Positions 45,062 through 53,937 of a stretch of DNA of 64,000 nucleotides are shown here, piece after piece. The stretch comes from Clostridium muellerianum (GTDB lineage Bacteria > Bacillota > Clostridia > Clostridiales > Clostridiaceae). Each line of letters begins with the position of its first letter. Position 1 is the stretch's first letter. The notes under the pieces were generated by a model. The model had not been told where the DNA came from. It made no database searches and saw nothing but the letters and a program-made list of their open reading frames with translations. The DNA lies in assembly GCF_012926525.1 (NCBI RefSeq), contig NZ_JABBNI010000063.1:124001-188000 (forward strand). Reading direction: 5' to 3'. The translations under genes and the position numbers were made by a program.

Positions 45062-45529
45062 TTATGCTATTAGATAAGGTTCTAATTTGCTAATAATTTC
45101 CTCACAAGAAGAAGCTTGCGTAATTTCTTTTAAGGTATCTGGATTTTTAATAAGCTTAACTATTCTCTGTAACATCTCAATATGTCCATGAGGTTCATTT
45201 AAAGCTAACATAATTACTATGCTTACATTTAGACCTTTATCTGGATCATCCATAGCTTTAAACTCTACAGGATTTTTAAGAATACCTATAGCTAAAGTTG
45301 CTTTATTTACTAAGGTATGATTAGCATGAGGTATTGCTATTTTAATATCAATTGATGGTAGTCCTGTGGGATATTCCTTTTCTCTCTCTAAAATAGCTTC
45401 CTTATATTCTTCCTTCACATAGCCTTTTTCATATAACTTAGATGCTAAAAATTCCAAAACTTCTACATTACTTGAGAACTCTAAGTCCTTAAATACCAAA
45501 TCTTTATGAAAATACACTCCTACACTCAT
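45062..45529 (-). CDS. fructose/galactitol-type PTS EIIA
   Basis: 155 residues of the PTS EIIA type 2 fold (PF00359). The active His is in DIKIAIPHANHTLV (near residue 68). It receives phosphate from HPr. It starts 11 bases after the aldolase gene and is followed by EIIB and EIIC, so all three PTS parts are encoded separately in one operon. Confidence 0.9.
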   Translation of the reverse strand: MSVGVYFHKDLVFKDLEFSSNVEVLEFLASKLYEKGYVKEEYKEAILEREKEYPTGLPSIDIKIAIPHANHTLVNKATLAIGILKNPVEFKAMDDPDKGLNVSIVIMLALNEPHGHIEMLQRIVKLIKNPDTLKEITQASSCEEIISKLEPYLIA

Positions 45530-45540
45530 TTTTCTATCTC

Positions 45541-46158
45541 CTACCTTACTTTTTCTTCAAAGTCTTTTAATGACTTTATTAATCCCTCAAGATTTTCATT
45601 AACTATATCTTCTTTACTAAATATACCTGAGCCTATTCCTAAGAAGTCTGCTCCATTATCCAAAAACTCTTTTGCATTTTCCTTATTCACACCACCTACT
45701 GCCATCAATGGAATATCTCCAAGCGGTGCTTTAACATCTTTAAAGAACCTTGTACCGCAACTTATTGCTGGAAACACTTTAAGTATATCAGCTCCATCTA
45801 TTAAAGATTTGTGTATTTCTGTTGGCGTCATTACTCCTGGTACAGATATTACTGAACTTTTTTTGCAAAGATCTATTATTTCCTTTGGAAACATAACTGG
45901 GGAAAGTATAAATTTTGCTCCTGCTTTAATCGCCTCTTCCGCTTGCTCCATGGTAGTTACAGTTCCAGCCCCTATATTCATGTGGCTTCCAAACTCACTA
46001 GAAAGCTTACTAATCATCTCTATAGCTCCAGTCGAATTCATTGTAATTTCTACAGACTTTATGCTACTTTCAGATAACGCCTTCATAACAGTTCTCACTT
46101 GGCTATAATTATATCCACGTAAAATAATAGTGACCTTAGGGAAGTTTTTAATATTCAT
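45541..46158 (-). CDS. eda: KDPG/KDPGal-type aldolase (Eda family)
   Basis: 205 residues, class I aldolase. It has LRGYNYSQV, the catalytic Glu in KSVEITMNS and the Schiff-base Lys in DILKVFPA; GGVNKENAKEFLDNGADFLGIGS is the phosphate site. It would split 2-keto-3-deoxy-6-phosphogluconate (or an isomer) to pyruvate and glyceraldehyde-3-phosphate. The ATG at 46158 follows a very strong AAGGAGGTGG; an earlier start would overlap the upstream gene. Next to a PTS and a dehydratase it forms a short Entner-Doudoroff-like route. Confidence 0.9.
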   Translation of the reverse strand: MNIKNFPKVTIILRGYNYSQVRTVMKALSESSIKSVEITMNSTGAIEMISKLSSEFGSHMNIGAGTVTTMEQAEEAIKAGAKFILSPVMFPKEIIDLCKKSSVISVPGVMTPTEIHKSLIDGADILKVFPAISCGTRFFKDVKAPLGDIPLMAVGGVNKENAKEFLDNGADFLGIGSGIFSKEDIVNENLEGLIKSLKDFEEKVR

Positions 46159-46210
46159 TAGTTCCACCTCCTTAGTTTCACTATTATATATTAGCAAGTA
46201 TAATGCCAAA

Positions 46211-49200
46211 CTACTTGGCTGATATTGTATTTTTAAATAAAATGTCCATAATTTCTTCTCTATCTTTTGCTTTTCTTATTTTCTGAAGCATGTCAGTACT
46301 TGATATTACTCTATATAACTGTTCAAAATAATCTTTTGAATCTTCTTTTAAAGCAATCATAAAAATTAAATCTATATTGTTTATCCCATCCCAATTTATT
46401 GGAGTGGCTAACTTTGTAACAGCTATGGTTGGTTTTGTAACAAATCTACTGTCTCCATGTGGAATAGCTATCCCTCCCTTTAAATATGTGCCTCCTAAAG
46501 TCTCTCTCTTATACACACTTAACAGGTACCCTTCTTCTACACAACCAGCCTTAATTAATTTTCCTGCCATTTCATCTAAAACTTCATCCTTATATTTATA
46601 ACTTTCTTGTGGAAAAATAAATTCAGGCGGTATTACTTCTGAAAGATTATTCTTATATACTTTTTTATTATTAATAAGCTTTCTCAACTTTCCAGTAGAT
46701 TTGCCTGTTATTAATTCCTCTACTGATATGAAAGGAATTTCTTTAAATTCTGGATTTATAGTTCCTACTATTGCTACTATTCGCTTATTTTTAGAAATTC
46801 TATCTATAGTGGATGTAATATCATCATCATTCATATAACCAAGTGGTATAATATCTATACCTTTAATACTGTCTGCCATAGTACCTTCAATGTATTCCTT
46901 TACTTTTGTAGCAGCTCCCTCACCAGTTATACATAAAGTGATTATAACCTTGTTTATATCTTTTGTCTCAACATTGACACCTCTATGAATATAATTTTTA
47001 TTGTCTATTTCATCAGCAATTCTATCTAAAGTATCTTCTGGAAGCAGAGCCCTTCTAACACACTCCAATACCATTAAAGTATCTACTCTTCCAATTACCC
47101 TCGTTGGAATCCCTGTTTTTGCAGTTATGATATCTCCAAAAGTTGTAAGAGAACCCATATCCACTAACAAAATACATCCCTTACCTTGGTTAACCTTCTC
47201 TACAAGTTTCATTGTTTTTTCTAACATTATATTTGGAGAATCACTAAGATCCATTTCTAGCCCAACTGCATGCTTTACTCCTAGTAACCTATTAGCCACT
47301 TCAGCCATACCACATGCTACTCTTCCATGGGATAAAACTATTACTCCCACTCTTCCTTCATCCTGCTCTTCTTCACCTTGGAAATGCTTTAAGTACATAG
47401 CAATAAATCCAATTTCATCCTCCGACAGATTAATCTTAAGTCTATTATTTATTATTTGTGAAGTCTTAGTGGCAATGGCATATTCCTTCTCGTACTCATC
47501 TTTAATCATCTGTAAATTTGGATTAGCTACTTCTCTTCTATTTAATATTCTCTCGTAGGTAGAGCTAAGGTGAATTGCCAATGGATATACTACTTTTCTT
47601 TGTAGTTTATTGATATGTTTTTTTGCTATTTCAAAAACATCCTCTGTAATCTTCAATATTTCTTCCCCAATAATATTTATTACCTCCTGTGTATTTTGGG
47701 CACAGAAATTTGCAAAAGATGCAACTCTCATAAGTTCATTCTCCACCTGCTGGCCTACTAGTTTATTAATATCAATGTCACTATATCCATCTGCTTTCAA
47801 TTCTTTGTATTTATTCTCAATAAACTGATAAATATTATTATCTCCTACAGAACTGTATTCATCCCTGTGCAACACCTTAACCCCATTAGATGAGACTATT
47901 ATATCTTCCATAGTATAGGTTTCAAGTTCCTCATCTTTCAAGCTGGAATTTAATACTCTTTCTTTCACATTATCAGGTACATGTTCAAAGTTAACTTTAA
48001 CATCTTCCTTATTATTAAGAGTAGAATATAGAAATCCTCTTGCGCAACAAACCTGAATATCACTTTTAAGCTGACCTATGTTGCCTGGACAATCATAGGT
48101 CATAAAAGCCTTTATAACATCTCTTCTAACAAATACATCCTTACCTAATCTAATACTTTCGTTTAAAAAGAAGTTCTTTATTATTTGAAACCTTTCATCA
48201 TGAGATCTATCATTAACAGAAGGTATTTGAATTATCATAGGTATTCTTCTTCTAAAGGTTAAAAGTAGTGAGCTCTCGGGATTTTCAGTGGTCGCAGCGA
48301 TAATCATTAATTTACTTTCTCTTGTTGTTTCCGTTTCACCTAACCTTCTAAATTTTCCTTTATCAAGTAAATAGAAGAGTATTTCCTGCCCTTCTACTGG
48401 TAACCTATGAACTTCATCTAGAAACAATATTCCACCATTGCATAACTCCACAATTCCTTTTTTATTGTCATTTGCACCAGTAAATGCTCCTTTGCTATGG
48501 CCAAATAATTGTGATAATAACAACTGAGGATTATCAGCATAATCTGCACAATTAAATACCATAAAGATTGAATTATCCGAGAAATTCTTCGTAGTTACTG
48601 CAAATTTATACATCACCTCAGCCATATGACTTTTTCCAACTCCCGATGGCCCTAACAATAATGTATGAAGACCCTTTGGAGGATATAAAATAGCTGCCTT
48701 TGCTTGATTTACTTGAAGTCTTAAACTTCCTTCACATCCTATTACAGATTTAAACGGATCAAAAGTCTCTTTTTTGTTTGCATCTTCTCTATAGTCAATA
48801 TGCTTCTTTATAACTTGTGCTCTATTTTCCTTGTGTATCATGGTATTATTATTCACTATTTCTGCTTTACTTTTTAAATTTACATTTTGTTTTTCTCCAT
48901 ATGACGTTATAGCAGCATCCTCTGATAAATTATAGCTTTCCCCAAGAATTAAGATAGCTTCTTTTTTTATATTTGATGCTGCATACCTTGCTAAATTATA
49001 TCCTTTTTCATTTAATTCTTTTGTAAAATTCCTATCAGATATGTTTCTATCTTTTTTAATAATTTCTACTGCATCCTTAAGTATAAGCTCTTTTCTTCTT
49101 TGTCTTGAATCAGGTATACCATTTTCATTTCTGTATTCCGTAACAACTTTTCTTAGGATTCCAAGCTGTTTAGCAATTTCCTCATCGGTATAAGGATTTT

Positions 49201-49243
49201 TTTTATCTTCAGAACTTATTATTTTTATTATTTTAGATTCCAT
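46211..49243 (-). CDS. LevR-type sigma-54-dependent PTS-controlled activator
   Basis: 1010 residues. N-terminal DNA-binding part (about 1-100); sigma-54 AAA+ domain (about 160-400) with Walker A GPSGVGKS at 198-205 and the sigma-54 contact loop GAFTGAN at 252-258; a PRD (about 525-630); a mannose-type EIIA (about 635-760, VGVIVLSHG); a galactitol-type EIIB-like part; and a C-terminal fructose-type EIIA (RETLGGTYLKGGIAIPHG, about 890-1010). Phosphorylation of these by PTS proteins sets activity. It begins the operon with eda and the PTS genes, 52 bases before eda. I could not find a -12/-24 promoter by eye. Confidence 0.9.
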   Translation of the reverse strand: MESKIIKIISSEDKKNPYTDEEIAKQLGILRKVVTEYRNENGIPDSRQRRKELILKDAVEIIKKDRNISDRNFTKELNEKGYNLARYAASNIKKEAILILGESYNLSEDAAITSYGEKQNVNLKSKAEIVNNNTMIHKENRAQVIKKHIDYREDANKKETFDPFKSVIGCEGSLRLQVNQAKAAILYPPKGLHTLLLGPSGVGKSHMAEVMYKFAVTTKNFSDNSIFMVFNCADYADNPQLLLSQLFGHSKGAFTGANDNKKGIVELCNGGILFLDEVHRLPVEGQEILFYLLDKGKFRRLGETETTRESKLMIIAATTENPESSLLLTFRRRIPMIIQIPSVNDRSHDERFQIIKNFFLNESIRLGKDVFVRRDVIKAFMTYDCPGNIGQLKSDIQVCCARGFLYSTLNNKEDVKVNFEHVPDNVKERVLNSSLKDEELETYTMEDIIVSSNGVKVLHRDEYSSVGDNNIYQFIENKYKELKADGYSDIDINKLVGQQVENELMRVASFANFCAQNTQEVINIIGEEILKITEDVFEIAKKHINKLQRKVVYPLAIHLSSTYERILNRREVANPNLQMIKDEYEKEYAIATKTSQIINNRLKINLSEDEIGFIAMYLKHFQGEEEQDEGRVGVIVLSHGRVACGMAEVANRLLGVKHAVGLEMDLSDSPNIMLEKTMKLVEKVNQGKGCILLVDMGSLTTFGDIITAKTGIPTRVIGRVDTLMVLECVRRALLPEDTLDRIADEIDNKNYIHRGVNVETKDINKVIITLCITGEGAATKVKEYIEGTMADSIKGIDIIPLGYMNDDDITSTIDRISKNKRIVAIVGTINPEFKEIPFISVEELITGKSTGKLRKLINNKKVYKNNLSEVIPPEFIFPQESYKYKDEVLDEMAGKLIKAGCVEEGYLLSVYKRETLGGTYLKGGIAIPHGDSRFVTKPTIAVTKLATPINWDGINNIDLIFMIALKEDSKDYFEQLYRVISSTDMLQKIRKAKDREEIMDILFKNTISAK

Positions 49244-49285
49244 ATTATCACCTACAATACTTTATAGTTCCCTTATTATTTAAAC

Positions 49286-49339
49286 TATAGATATCCAATA
49301 TCAAAATTAAATCTTACATTACTTCGATGAATACTAAAA
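49286..49339. repeat. 54-nt dispersed repeat, copy 2
   Basis: 48 of 54 positions match 29849-29902. It lies 43 bases upstream of the LevR-type start codon, so on the minus strand it would fall in or near the promoter. Confidence 0.75.
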
Positions 49340-49514
49340 ATTTAACTATAAAAAATCAATGCCCACTTGCTACTAATGTAAATTATTATATCATCTAACT
49401 TTATCATATTTATAATAAGTAATTATAAATATTTTAATAATTTTCATAAAATATAACCAGTGATAAAATATATTTTATAATGACACTTAGATTAAAATTT
49501 TCAAACTAAAAAAT

Positions 49515-49536
49515 CGTATTGAATTTCTCCAATACG
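49515..49536 (-). terminator. intrinsic terminator of the ROK/aldolase/PTS operon
   Basis: CGTATTG-AATTTCTC-CAATACG; on the minus strand TTTTTTAG follows. It lies ~105 bases after the ROK gene stop codon. Confidence 0.85.
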
Positions 49537-49560
49537 GTCATATGCATCGTGGATTTCATT

Positions 49561-49590
49561 GGTGGAGGCAAAGCATAACCTTTAAAATTC
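49561..49590. repeat. 30-nt dispersed repeat, copy 2
   Basis: 25 of 30 positions match 36881-36910. It lies in the 3' untranslated part of the ROK transcript, before its terminator. Confidence 0.55.
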
Positions 49591-49639
49591 GCTATTGTAT
49601 ATAATTCCCTCTTCCTCCACGCATACCTATAACTAACAA

Positions 49640-50518
49640 TTAAACTAATTGTGAAGCTCCTATTAAACCAGCATCGTCTTGAAATTTTGCTAATTCTATT
49701 TTTAAAGTTTCAAGATTATGAACCTTGGACATAGTTTTTTCTTTTATAATACTAATTATTTCAGGATTATGAATGGCAACAGAGCCTCCTATTATAAAAA
49801 TATCAGGATCTACTACTGCACATATATTAGCAATACCTTTAGCCATATTTTCACAAAAATCTTCTATAACTTGTATTGCTATTTTATCTTTTAAATAATA
49901 TAATTCAAAAACATCTTTTGCATTTAAATTTTTATTTGATTTTTCACTAGCTATTCTTGCAATATTAGTGCCACTACATTGACCTTCTAGTCCTCCAGCA
50001 TTTAAACCATTATGTGAATATTTATCTTCATTAATAATAATATTGTTAATTTCCCCAGCTGCAGAATTAGCTCCACCTATTATCTTATTATTTAGTATAT
50101 ATGCTCCACCTACTCCAGTTGATATTGTGATAAAAAATACCGATTCATATCCTTTGCCAAATCCATATATGGCTTCAGCAAGCCCGGCAACATTAGCATC
50201 ATTATTCAATTTTGTCTTTATAAGAGTTTTTTCTTCAAAAAACTCAACAATATTAAATTCATTCCAGTCAGCTAAATTGGGAGGGTTTAAGATTCTACCT
50301 TTTTTAATATCTAATGGACCTGGACACCCAATTCCGATTCCATTGAATTTATAATCTTCTTTTTGAATATTAATAAAATCAATTAATTTGTTTAAATTTT
50401 TTACACACCCAAGATTTTTTTCATTTTGAAATTTTACCTTTTTTATAATTTTTCCATCTTCATCAAAAATGGCACATCTTAATTGCGTACCTCCAATATC
50501 AATTCCTATCTTATACAT
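49640..50518 (-). CDS. ROK-family sugar kinase or regulator-like protein
   Basis: About 292 residues. ATP motifs IGIDIGGTQLR and TISTGVGGAYI and the catalytic Asp in LNNDANVAGLAEA are present. The zinc-binding CxCGxxGC motif of most ROK glucokinases is missing; the matching place reads NAGGLEGQCSG. This occurs in some ROK members with other substrates. No DNA-binding domain is present, so a kinase is likelier than a repressor. The ATG at 50518 follows AAGGAGGTAG. It is the last gene of the fructose-type PTS cluster and may phosphorylate a released sugar. Confidence 0.85.
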   Translation of the reverse strand: MYKIGIDIGGTQLRCAIFDEDGKIIKKVKFQNEKNLGCVKNLNKLIDFINIQKEDYKFNGIGIGCPGPLDIKKGRILNPPNLADWNEFNIVEFFEEKTLIKTKLNNDANVAGLAEAIYGFGKGYESVFFITISTGVGGAYILNNKIIGGANSAAGEINNIIINEDKYSHNGLNAGGLEGQCSGTNIARIASEKSNKNLNAKDVFELYYLKDKIAIQVIEDFCENMAKGIANICAVVDPDIFIIGGSVAIHNPEIISIIKEKTMSKVHNLETLKIELAKFQDDAGLIGASQLV

Positions 50519-50664
50519 ATTATCTACCTCCTTGTTCTGATATTCCTGGATAATTAACATAGTCTGTGTCCACTTTATTTCATATAATTAAATGCTGAAA
50601 TGAAGTTTTCACAGACTATATTATATCTCGAAAATTATTTAAGACAATCTATTCTTATCATACT

Positions 50665-51531
50665 CTATTTATAATATTTTACTTTATCTTCATCATTAAA
50701 TAAACTTATTTTATGATAAATTACTTCTTTCATAGCTTGTATACATGGTGGATAAATAGCATTTGGTTCACGAGCACTTAAATCTTCTGTTAGTATTTCT
50801 CGACATTTCTTATAAAATGCATCTTTTATGTCGCTGGAAATGTTTATTTTGGATATTCCTAATTTTACAGATTCAGCAATTTCATCATCTGAATTAGCTG
50901 ACCCACCATGCAATACTAATGGAATTTCTACTATTTCTCTTATAGTTTTTAATAAATCTAATTTTAATTTTGGCTTCATATCTTTTGGATAAATTCCATG
51001 AGATGTTCCAATAGCAATTGCCAATGTATCTACTCCTGTTCTATCAACAAACTCTTTTGCTTTTTCTGGATCTGTATAAATTATCTTATCAGCTCCACCT
51101 TCTCCTCCATTTCCTGTTGTACCTATAGTTCCAAGCTCTGCTTCAACTGAAACATTAAGTGGATGTGCTACTTCAACTACTTTTTTAGTAATAGCTATAT
51201 TTTCTTCAAAGGTCATATGTGAAGCATCAATCATTACTGATGTAAATCCACATCTTATTGCTCTAAGAACTTGTTCAAAGGTTGCACCATGATCTAAATG
51301 AATAACTACTGGTACATTACATTTAAAGGCTTCTTCTTTTACACTTGCTATAAAGCTGTCTTCTACAAATGATAGTTCGTCTGGATGTATTGCAATAATT
51401 ACTGGAGCTTGCTTTTCTCTGCAAGCTTCCATAACACCTTTTAAAATCATACAACTACTTGTATTAAAGGCTGGCACAGCAAACTTATTTTCCTGGGCTA
51501 CAGATAATAATTCTTTCATATTTATTAACAT
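50665..51531 (-). CDS. class II ketose-bisphosphate aldolase (first paralogue)
   Basis: 288 residues, zinc-dependent FbaA/GatY/KbaY family. The metal and catalytic residues are complete: VVIHLDHGATFEQV (HxDH, about 77-80), GTSHGIYP and LVLHGGSANSDDE. It cleaves fructose- or tagatose-bisphosphate-like substrates to dihydroxyacetone phosphate and an aldehyde. AAGGGAG precedes the first ATG. It is a tandem paralogue of the next gene. Confidence 0.9.
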   Translation of the reverse strand: MLINMKELLSVAQENKFAVPAFNTSSCMILKGVMEACREKQAPVIIAIHPDELSFVEDSFIASVKEEAFKCNVPVVIHLDHGATFEQVLRAIRCGFTSVMIDASHMTFEENIAITKKVVEVAHPLNVSVEAELGTIGTTGNGGEGGADKIIYTDPEKAKEFVDRTGVDTLAIAIGTSHGIYPKDMKPKLKLDLLKTIREIVEIPLVLHGGSANSDDEIAESVKLGISKINISSDIKDAFYKKCREILTEDLSAREPNAIYPPCIQAMKEVIYHKISLFNDEDKVKYYK

Positions 51532-51581
51532 AATACTATTCTCCCTTTTATTTTAATTTTTGATTTTAAATATTTTTAACA

Positions 51582-52433
51582 TTAATTTTTGTTATTTGAT
51601 CCTGATAATTTAATATAATTTCTTACAATACCAATACTATCTTTTTCAATTTGATGCATTAAAACATAATAATTAACATTTGGATTCTCTTTTAATCTAT
51701 CTTTAATAGCTTGGACATTTGCATTCATAAAATCACAGCCAACATTTATTTTATTAATACCATATTTAACTGCTTTTAAAATATTATTTTTTCCAGAACC
51801 AGAGCCACCATGAAGAACCAATGGCATTTTGGTTAATTCCTTAATAGTTTTTAATCTTTCAAAATCAAACTTTGGAATCATTCCCTCTGGATAATTTCCA
51901 TGAGAGGTACCAATTGATATAGCTAGTGCATCAATGCCAGTTTCTTTGGCAAATTTTAATGCTTCTTCTGGATTGGTATACATGTCATCAGCTGTAAATG
52001 CTGAGCCTTCTGCACATCCCAAGCATCCAATTTCCCCTTCAACACTTACTCCCTTAGGACGGGCATAGTCTACAACTTCTTTAGTCATACTAATATTCCC
52101 TATTAATCCAAAACGTGAGGCATCTACCATTACAGAAGAAAAACCATCATCTATTGCTTTTTTTATAAACAAAACTTCCTGTCCATGATCAAAATTTAGT
52201 GATACTTTTATAGATGTTCTATTAGCTAAAGTTTTTACAATAGGAGCTATCAATTCACTATCACAATGATCAAGCAAATGTTCCTGAACTATATTAATTA
52301 TAATAGGCGAATTTTCCAATTCTGCTGCTTTAATCACAGTCCTAGCAGTCTCTAAATTAAAACAATTAATAGCCATAACTGCATAGTTTTCTTTATTTGC
52401 TTTTTTCAGCATATCATTCATTGAAACATACAT
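51582..52433 (-). CDS. class II aldolase, diverged paralogue
   Basis: 283 residues of the same family. The catalytic Asp and zinc His are kept in SLNFDHGQEVLF, but the first His of HxDH is Asn. GTSHGNYPEG and LVLHGGSGSG are kept. CLGCAEGSAF is an unusual Cys-rich stretch in the lid. It may have another ketose-phosphate preference than its neighbour. It lies 14 bases after the EIIC gene and 50 before the first-type paralogue. Confidence 0.85.
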   Translation of the reverse strand: MYVSMNDMLKKANKENYAVMAINCFNLETARTVIKAAELENSPIIINIVQEHLLDHCDSELIAPIVKTLANRTSIKVSLNFDHGQEVLFIKKAIDDGFSSVMVDASRFGLIGNISMTKEVVDYARPKGVSVEGEIGCLGCAEGSAFTADDMYTNPEEALKFAKETGIDALAISIGTSHGNYPEGMIPKFDFERLKTIKELTKMPLVLHGGSGSGKNNILKAVKYGINKINVGCDFMNANVQAIKDRLKENPNVNYYVLMHQIEKDSIGIVRNYIKLSGSNNKN

Positions 52434-52447
52434 TTTGTTTCTCCTAA

Positions 52448-53530
52448 TTATTTTATTTTTATACTTGATAAATCCACTTCTTCCTCTTCATCCTCTTCTT
52501 CAACTACTTTTTCTACTGCATCTTTTTTAAGGGCTACAAGTAAAATTGCTGTAATAACAGATCCAGTTCCTAAAGCAATTAAGAAACCAATTGGATTTTG
52601 CATAGCAGGTACAATAAACATTCCACCAGAAGGAACTGGTGATCCAACATTTAACAGCATGATTATTGCCCCACCAACAGCTGCTCCAAAAGAACAAGAG
52701 AAAATTACACGAAGAGGATCAACAGCTGCAATTGGAATAACGCCTTCAGTAATCATACATATTCCCATTGGGAAAGCAATTTTTATATTATCTGATTCAT
52801 TTTTGGTATATCTTGCTTTTCTTATTACCCAGGATAATGCAACTCCAAAAGGAGGAATCATAGATGCACATATCTTAATAGCTTCTGGTCCATAAACACC
52901 TTGTAATAATAATCCATCAGCGAAAAGTGAAGCTACTTTATTAACAGGTCCGCCGAAATCAAATGCTGCCATGGCACCCATAATAATACCAAATATGACC
53001 TTTGATCCACCTTGCATATTATTAAGCATATTTGTAAGTGCTGCTGAAGCTACAGCTATTGGTCCGCCAATTACAAAGAACATGACTAACCCTATGACTG
53101 CAGATGATATTAACGGAATAATCATCATTGGTAATAAACCTTGTGCCCATACAGGTACCTTTAAGTTTTTCTTTAAAAAGTTTACAAAATAACCTGCAAG
53201 ATAACCACCAAGCATTCCGCCAAGGAAACCAGCTCCCATAGCATTTGCTATCATACCCATTAATAAACCAGGTGCAATACCAGGACGATCAGCAATAGAA
53301 TATGCAATAGCAGCACCCATAACTGCTGGCAATAATCCCATACCAAAAACCCCTAATGAAACTGCTGCCTGCCAAATAGTATAAGCCTTCTTATAATCGG
53401 AGATTAATGCTGGATTTCCACCTGCTAAATTACCAATAGCAATTAGCAAACCTGAAGCTACAACTAACGGAAGCATATAAGATATCCCTGTCATCGCATG
53501 CTTTTTTAACTCTAACTTTTTTAACATCAT
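52448..53530 (-). CDS. fructose-family PTS EIIC
   Basis: About 360 residues, nine to ten membrane segments. FruA-type IIC features are TGISYMLPLVVASGLLIAIG, then GMIANAMGAGFLGGMLGGYLAGY and FDFGGPVNKVA. A short acidic tail (VVEEEDEEEEVDLSS) follows. The ATG at 53530 lies five bases after AGAGGAG; an earlier ATG overlaps that site. EIIB is a separate gene just before it, and EIIA is found only fused to the regulator. Confidence 0.9.
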   Translation of the reverse strand: MMLKKLELKKHAMTGISYMLPLVVASGLLIAIGNLAGGNPALISDYKKAYTIWQAAVSLGVFGMGLLPAVMGAAIAYSIADRPGIAPGLLMGMIANAMGAGFLGGMLGGYLAGYFVNFLKKNLKVPVWAQGLLPMMIIPLISSAVIGLVMFFVIGGPIAVASAALTNMLNNMQGGSKVIFGIIMGAMAAFDFGGPVNKVASLFADGLLLQGVYGPEAIKICASMIPPFGVALSWVIRKARYTKNESDNIKIAFPMGICMITEGVIPIAAVDPLRVIFSCSFGAAVGGAIIMLLNVGSPVPSGGMFIVPAMQNPIGFLIALGTGSVITAILLVALKKDAVEKVVEEEDEEEEVDLSSIKIK

Positions 53531-53575
53531 AAGTTCTCCTCTCATTCTTTAATCTTTATTATTTTAAAATATTTT

Positions 53576-53887
53576 TTACAAACCTAGCTCTTGTTGAATT
53601 TTATTAATAAGTGCTTTAGGAGATTTTATTACAATTTCTGTTGAAACATCAATAACCTTCTTATCTTTAAATCTTTCTCTACCTCCTACCTTAATATCAG
53701 CTGCAATAATTACTACATCTGCCTCTTTGATATCCTTTGGAGTAAGTTCATCTTCTGTTCCAATTGTTCCTTGAGTTTCAACATGAATTTCATGGTTTAA
53801 TGCTTTTGCTGCTCGTATAAGTTTTTCTTTTGCTATATAAGTATGTGCAATCCCAGATGTACAAGCCGCTATTCCTACAATTTTCAT
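53576..53887 (-). CDS. fructose-family PTS EIIB
   Basis: 103 residues. The phospho-cysteine is in IAACTSGIAHTYIAKEKL (Cys near residue 9), and the ETQGT segment is typical of FruA-type IIB. Single-domain EIIB proteins like this serve FrwB/FrvB-type systems. AAGGAAGGAG precedes the ATG. Confidence 0.9.
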   Translation of the reverse strand: MKIVGIAACTSGIAHTYIAKEKLIRAAKALNHEIHVETQGTIGTEDELTPKDIKEADVVIIAADIKVGGRERFKDKKVIDVSTEIVIKSPKALINKIQQELGL

Positions 53888-53937
53888 ATAAATTTCTCCT
53901 TCCTTATTTTTAATGTTTATATAATATTAGACAATGA

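Larger units (their letters stand above)
49244..49639. other. intergenic region between the two PTS operons
   Basis: No gene. It contains the 54-nt repeat, the terminator at 49515-49536 and copy 2 of the 30-nt repeat (49561-49590). A promoter for the LevR-type gene must lie here but is not evident. Confidence 0.5.

Noticed and set aside
47001-47558. 185-codon plus-strand frame opposite the LevR-type gene
   Set aside because: Antisense shadow; the minus-strand gene has complete domains across this part.
46159-49640. sigma-54 promoter (TGGCAC-N5-TTGC) for the LevR-controlled operon
   Set aside because: Nothing close to the consensus was seen upstream of the regulator, in the gap before eda, or between the PTS genes. 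The TGCCCACTTGCT at about 49360 has wrong spacing.
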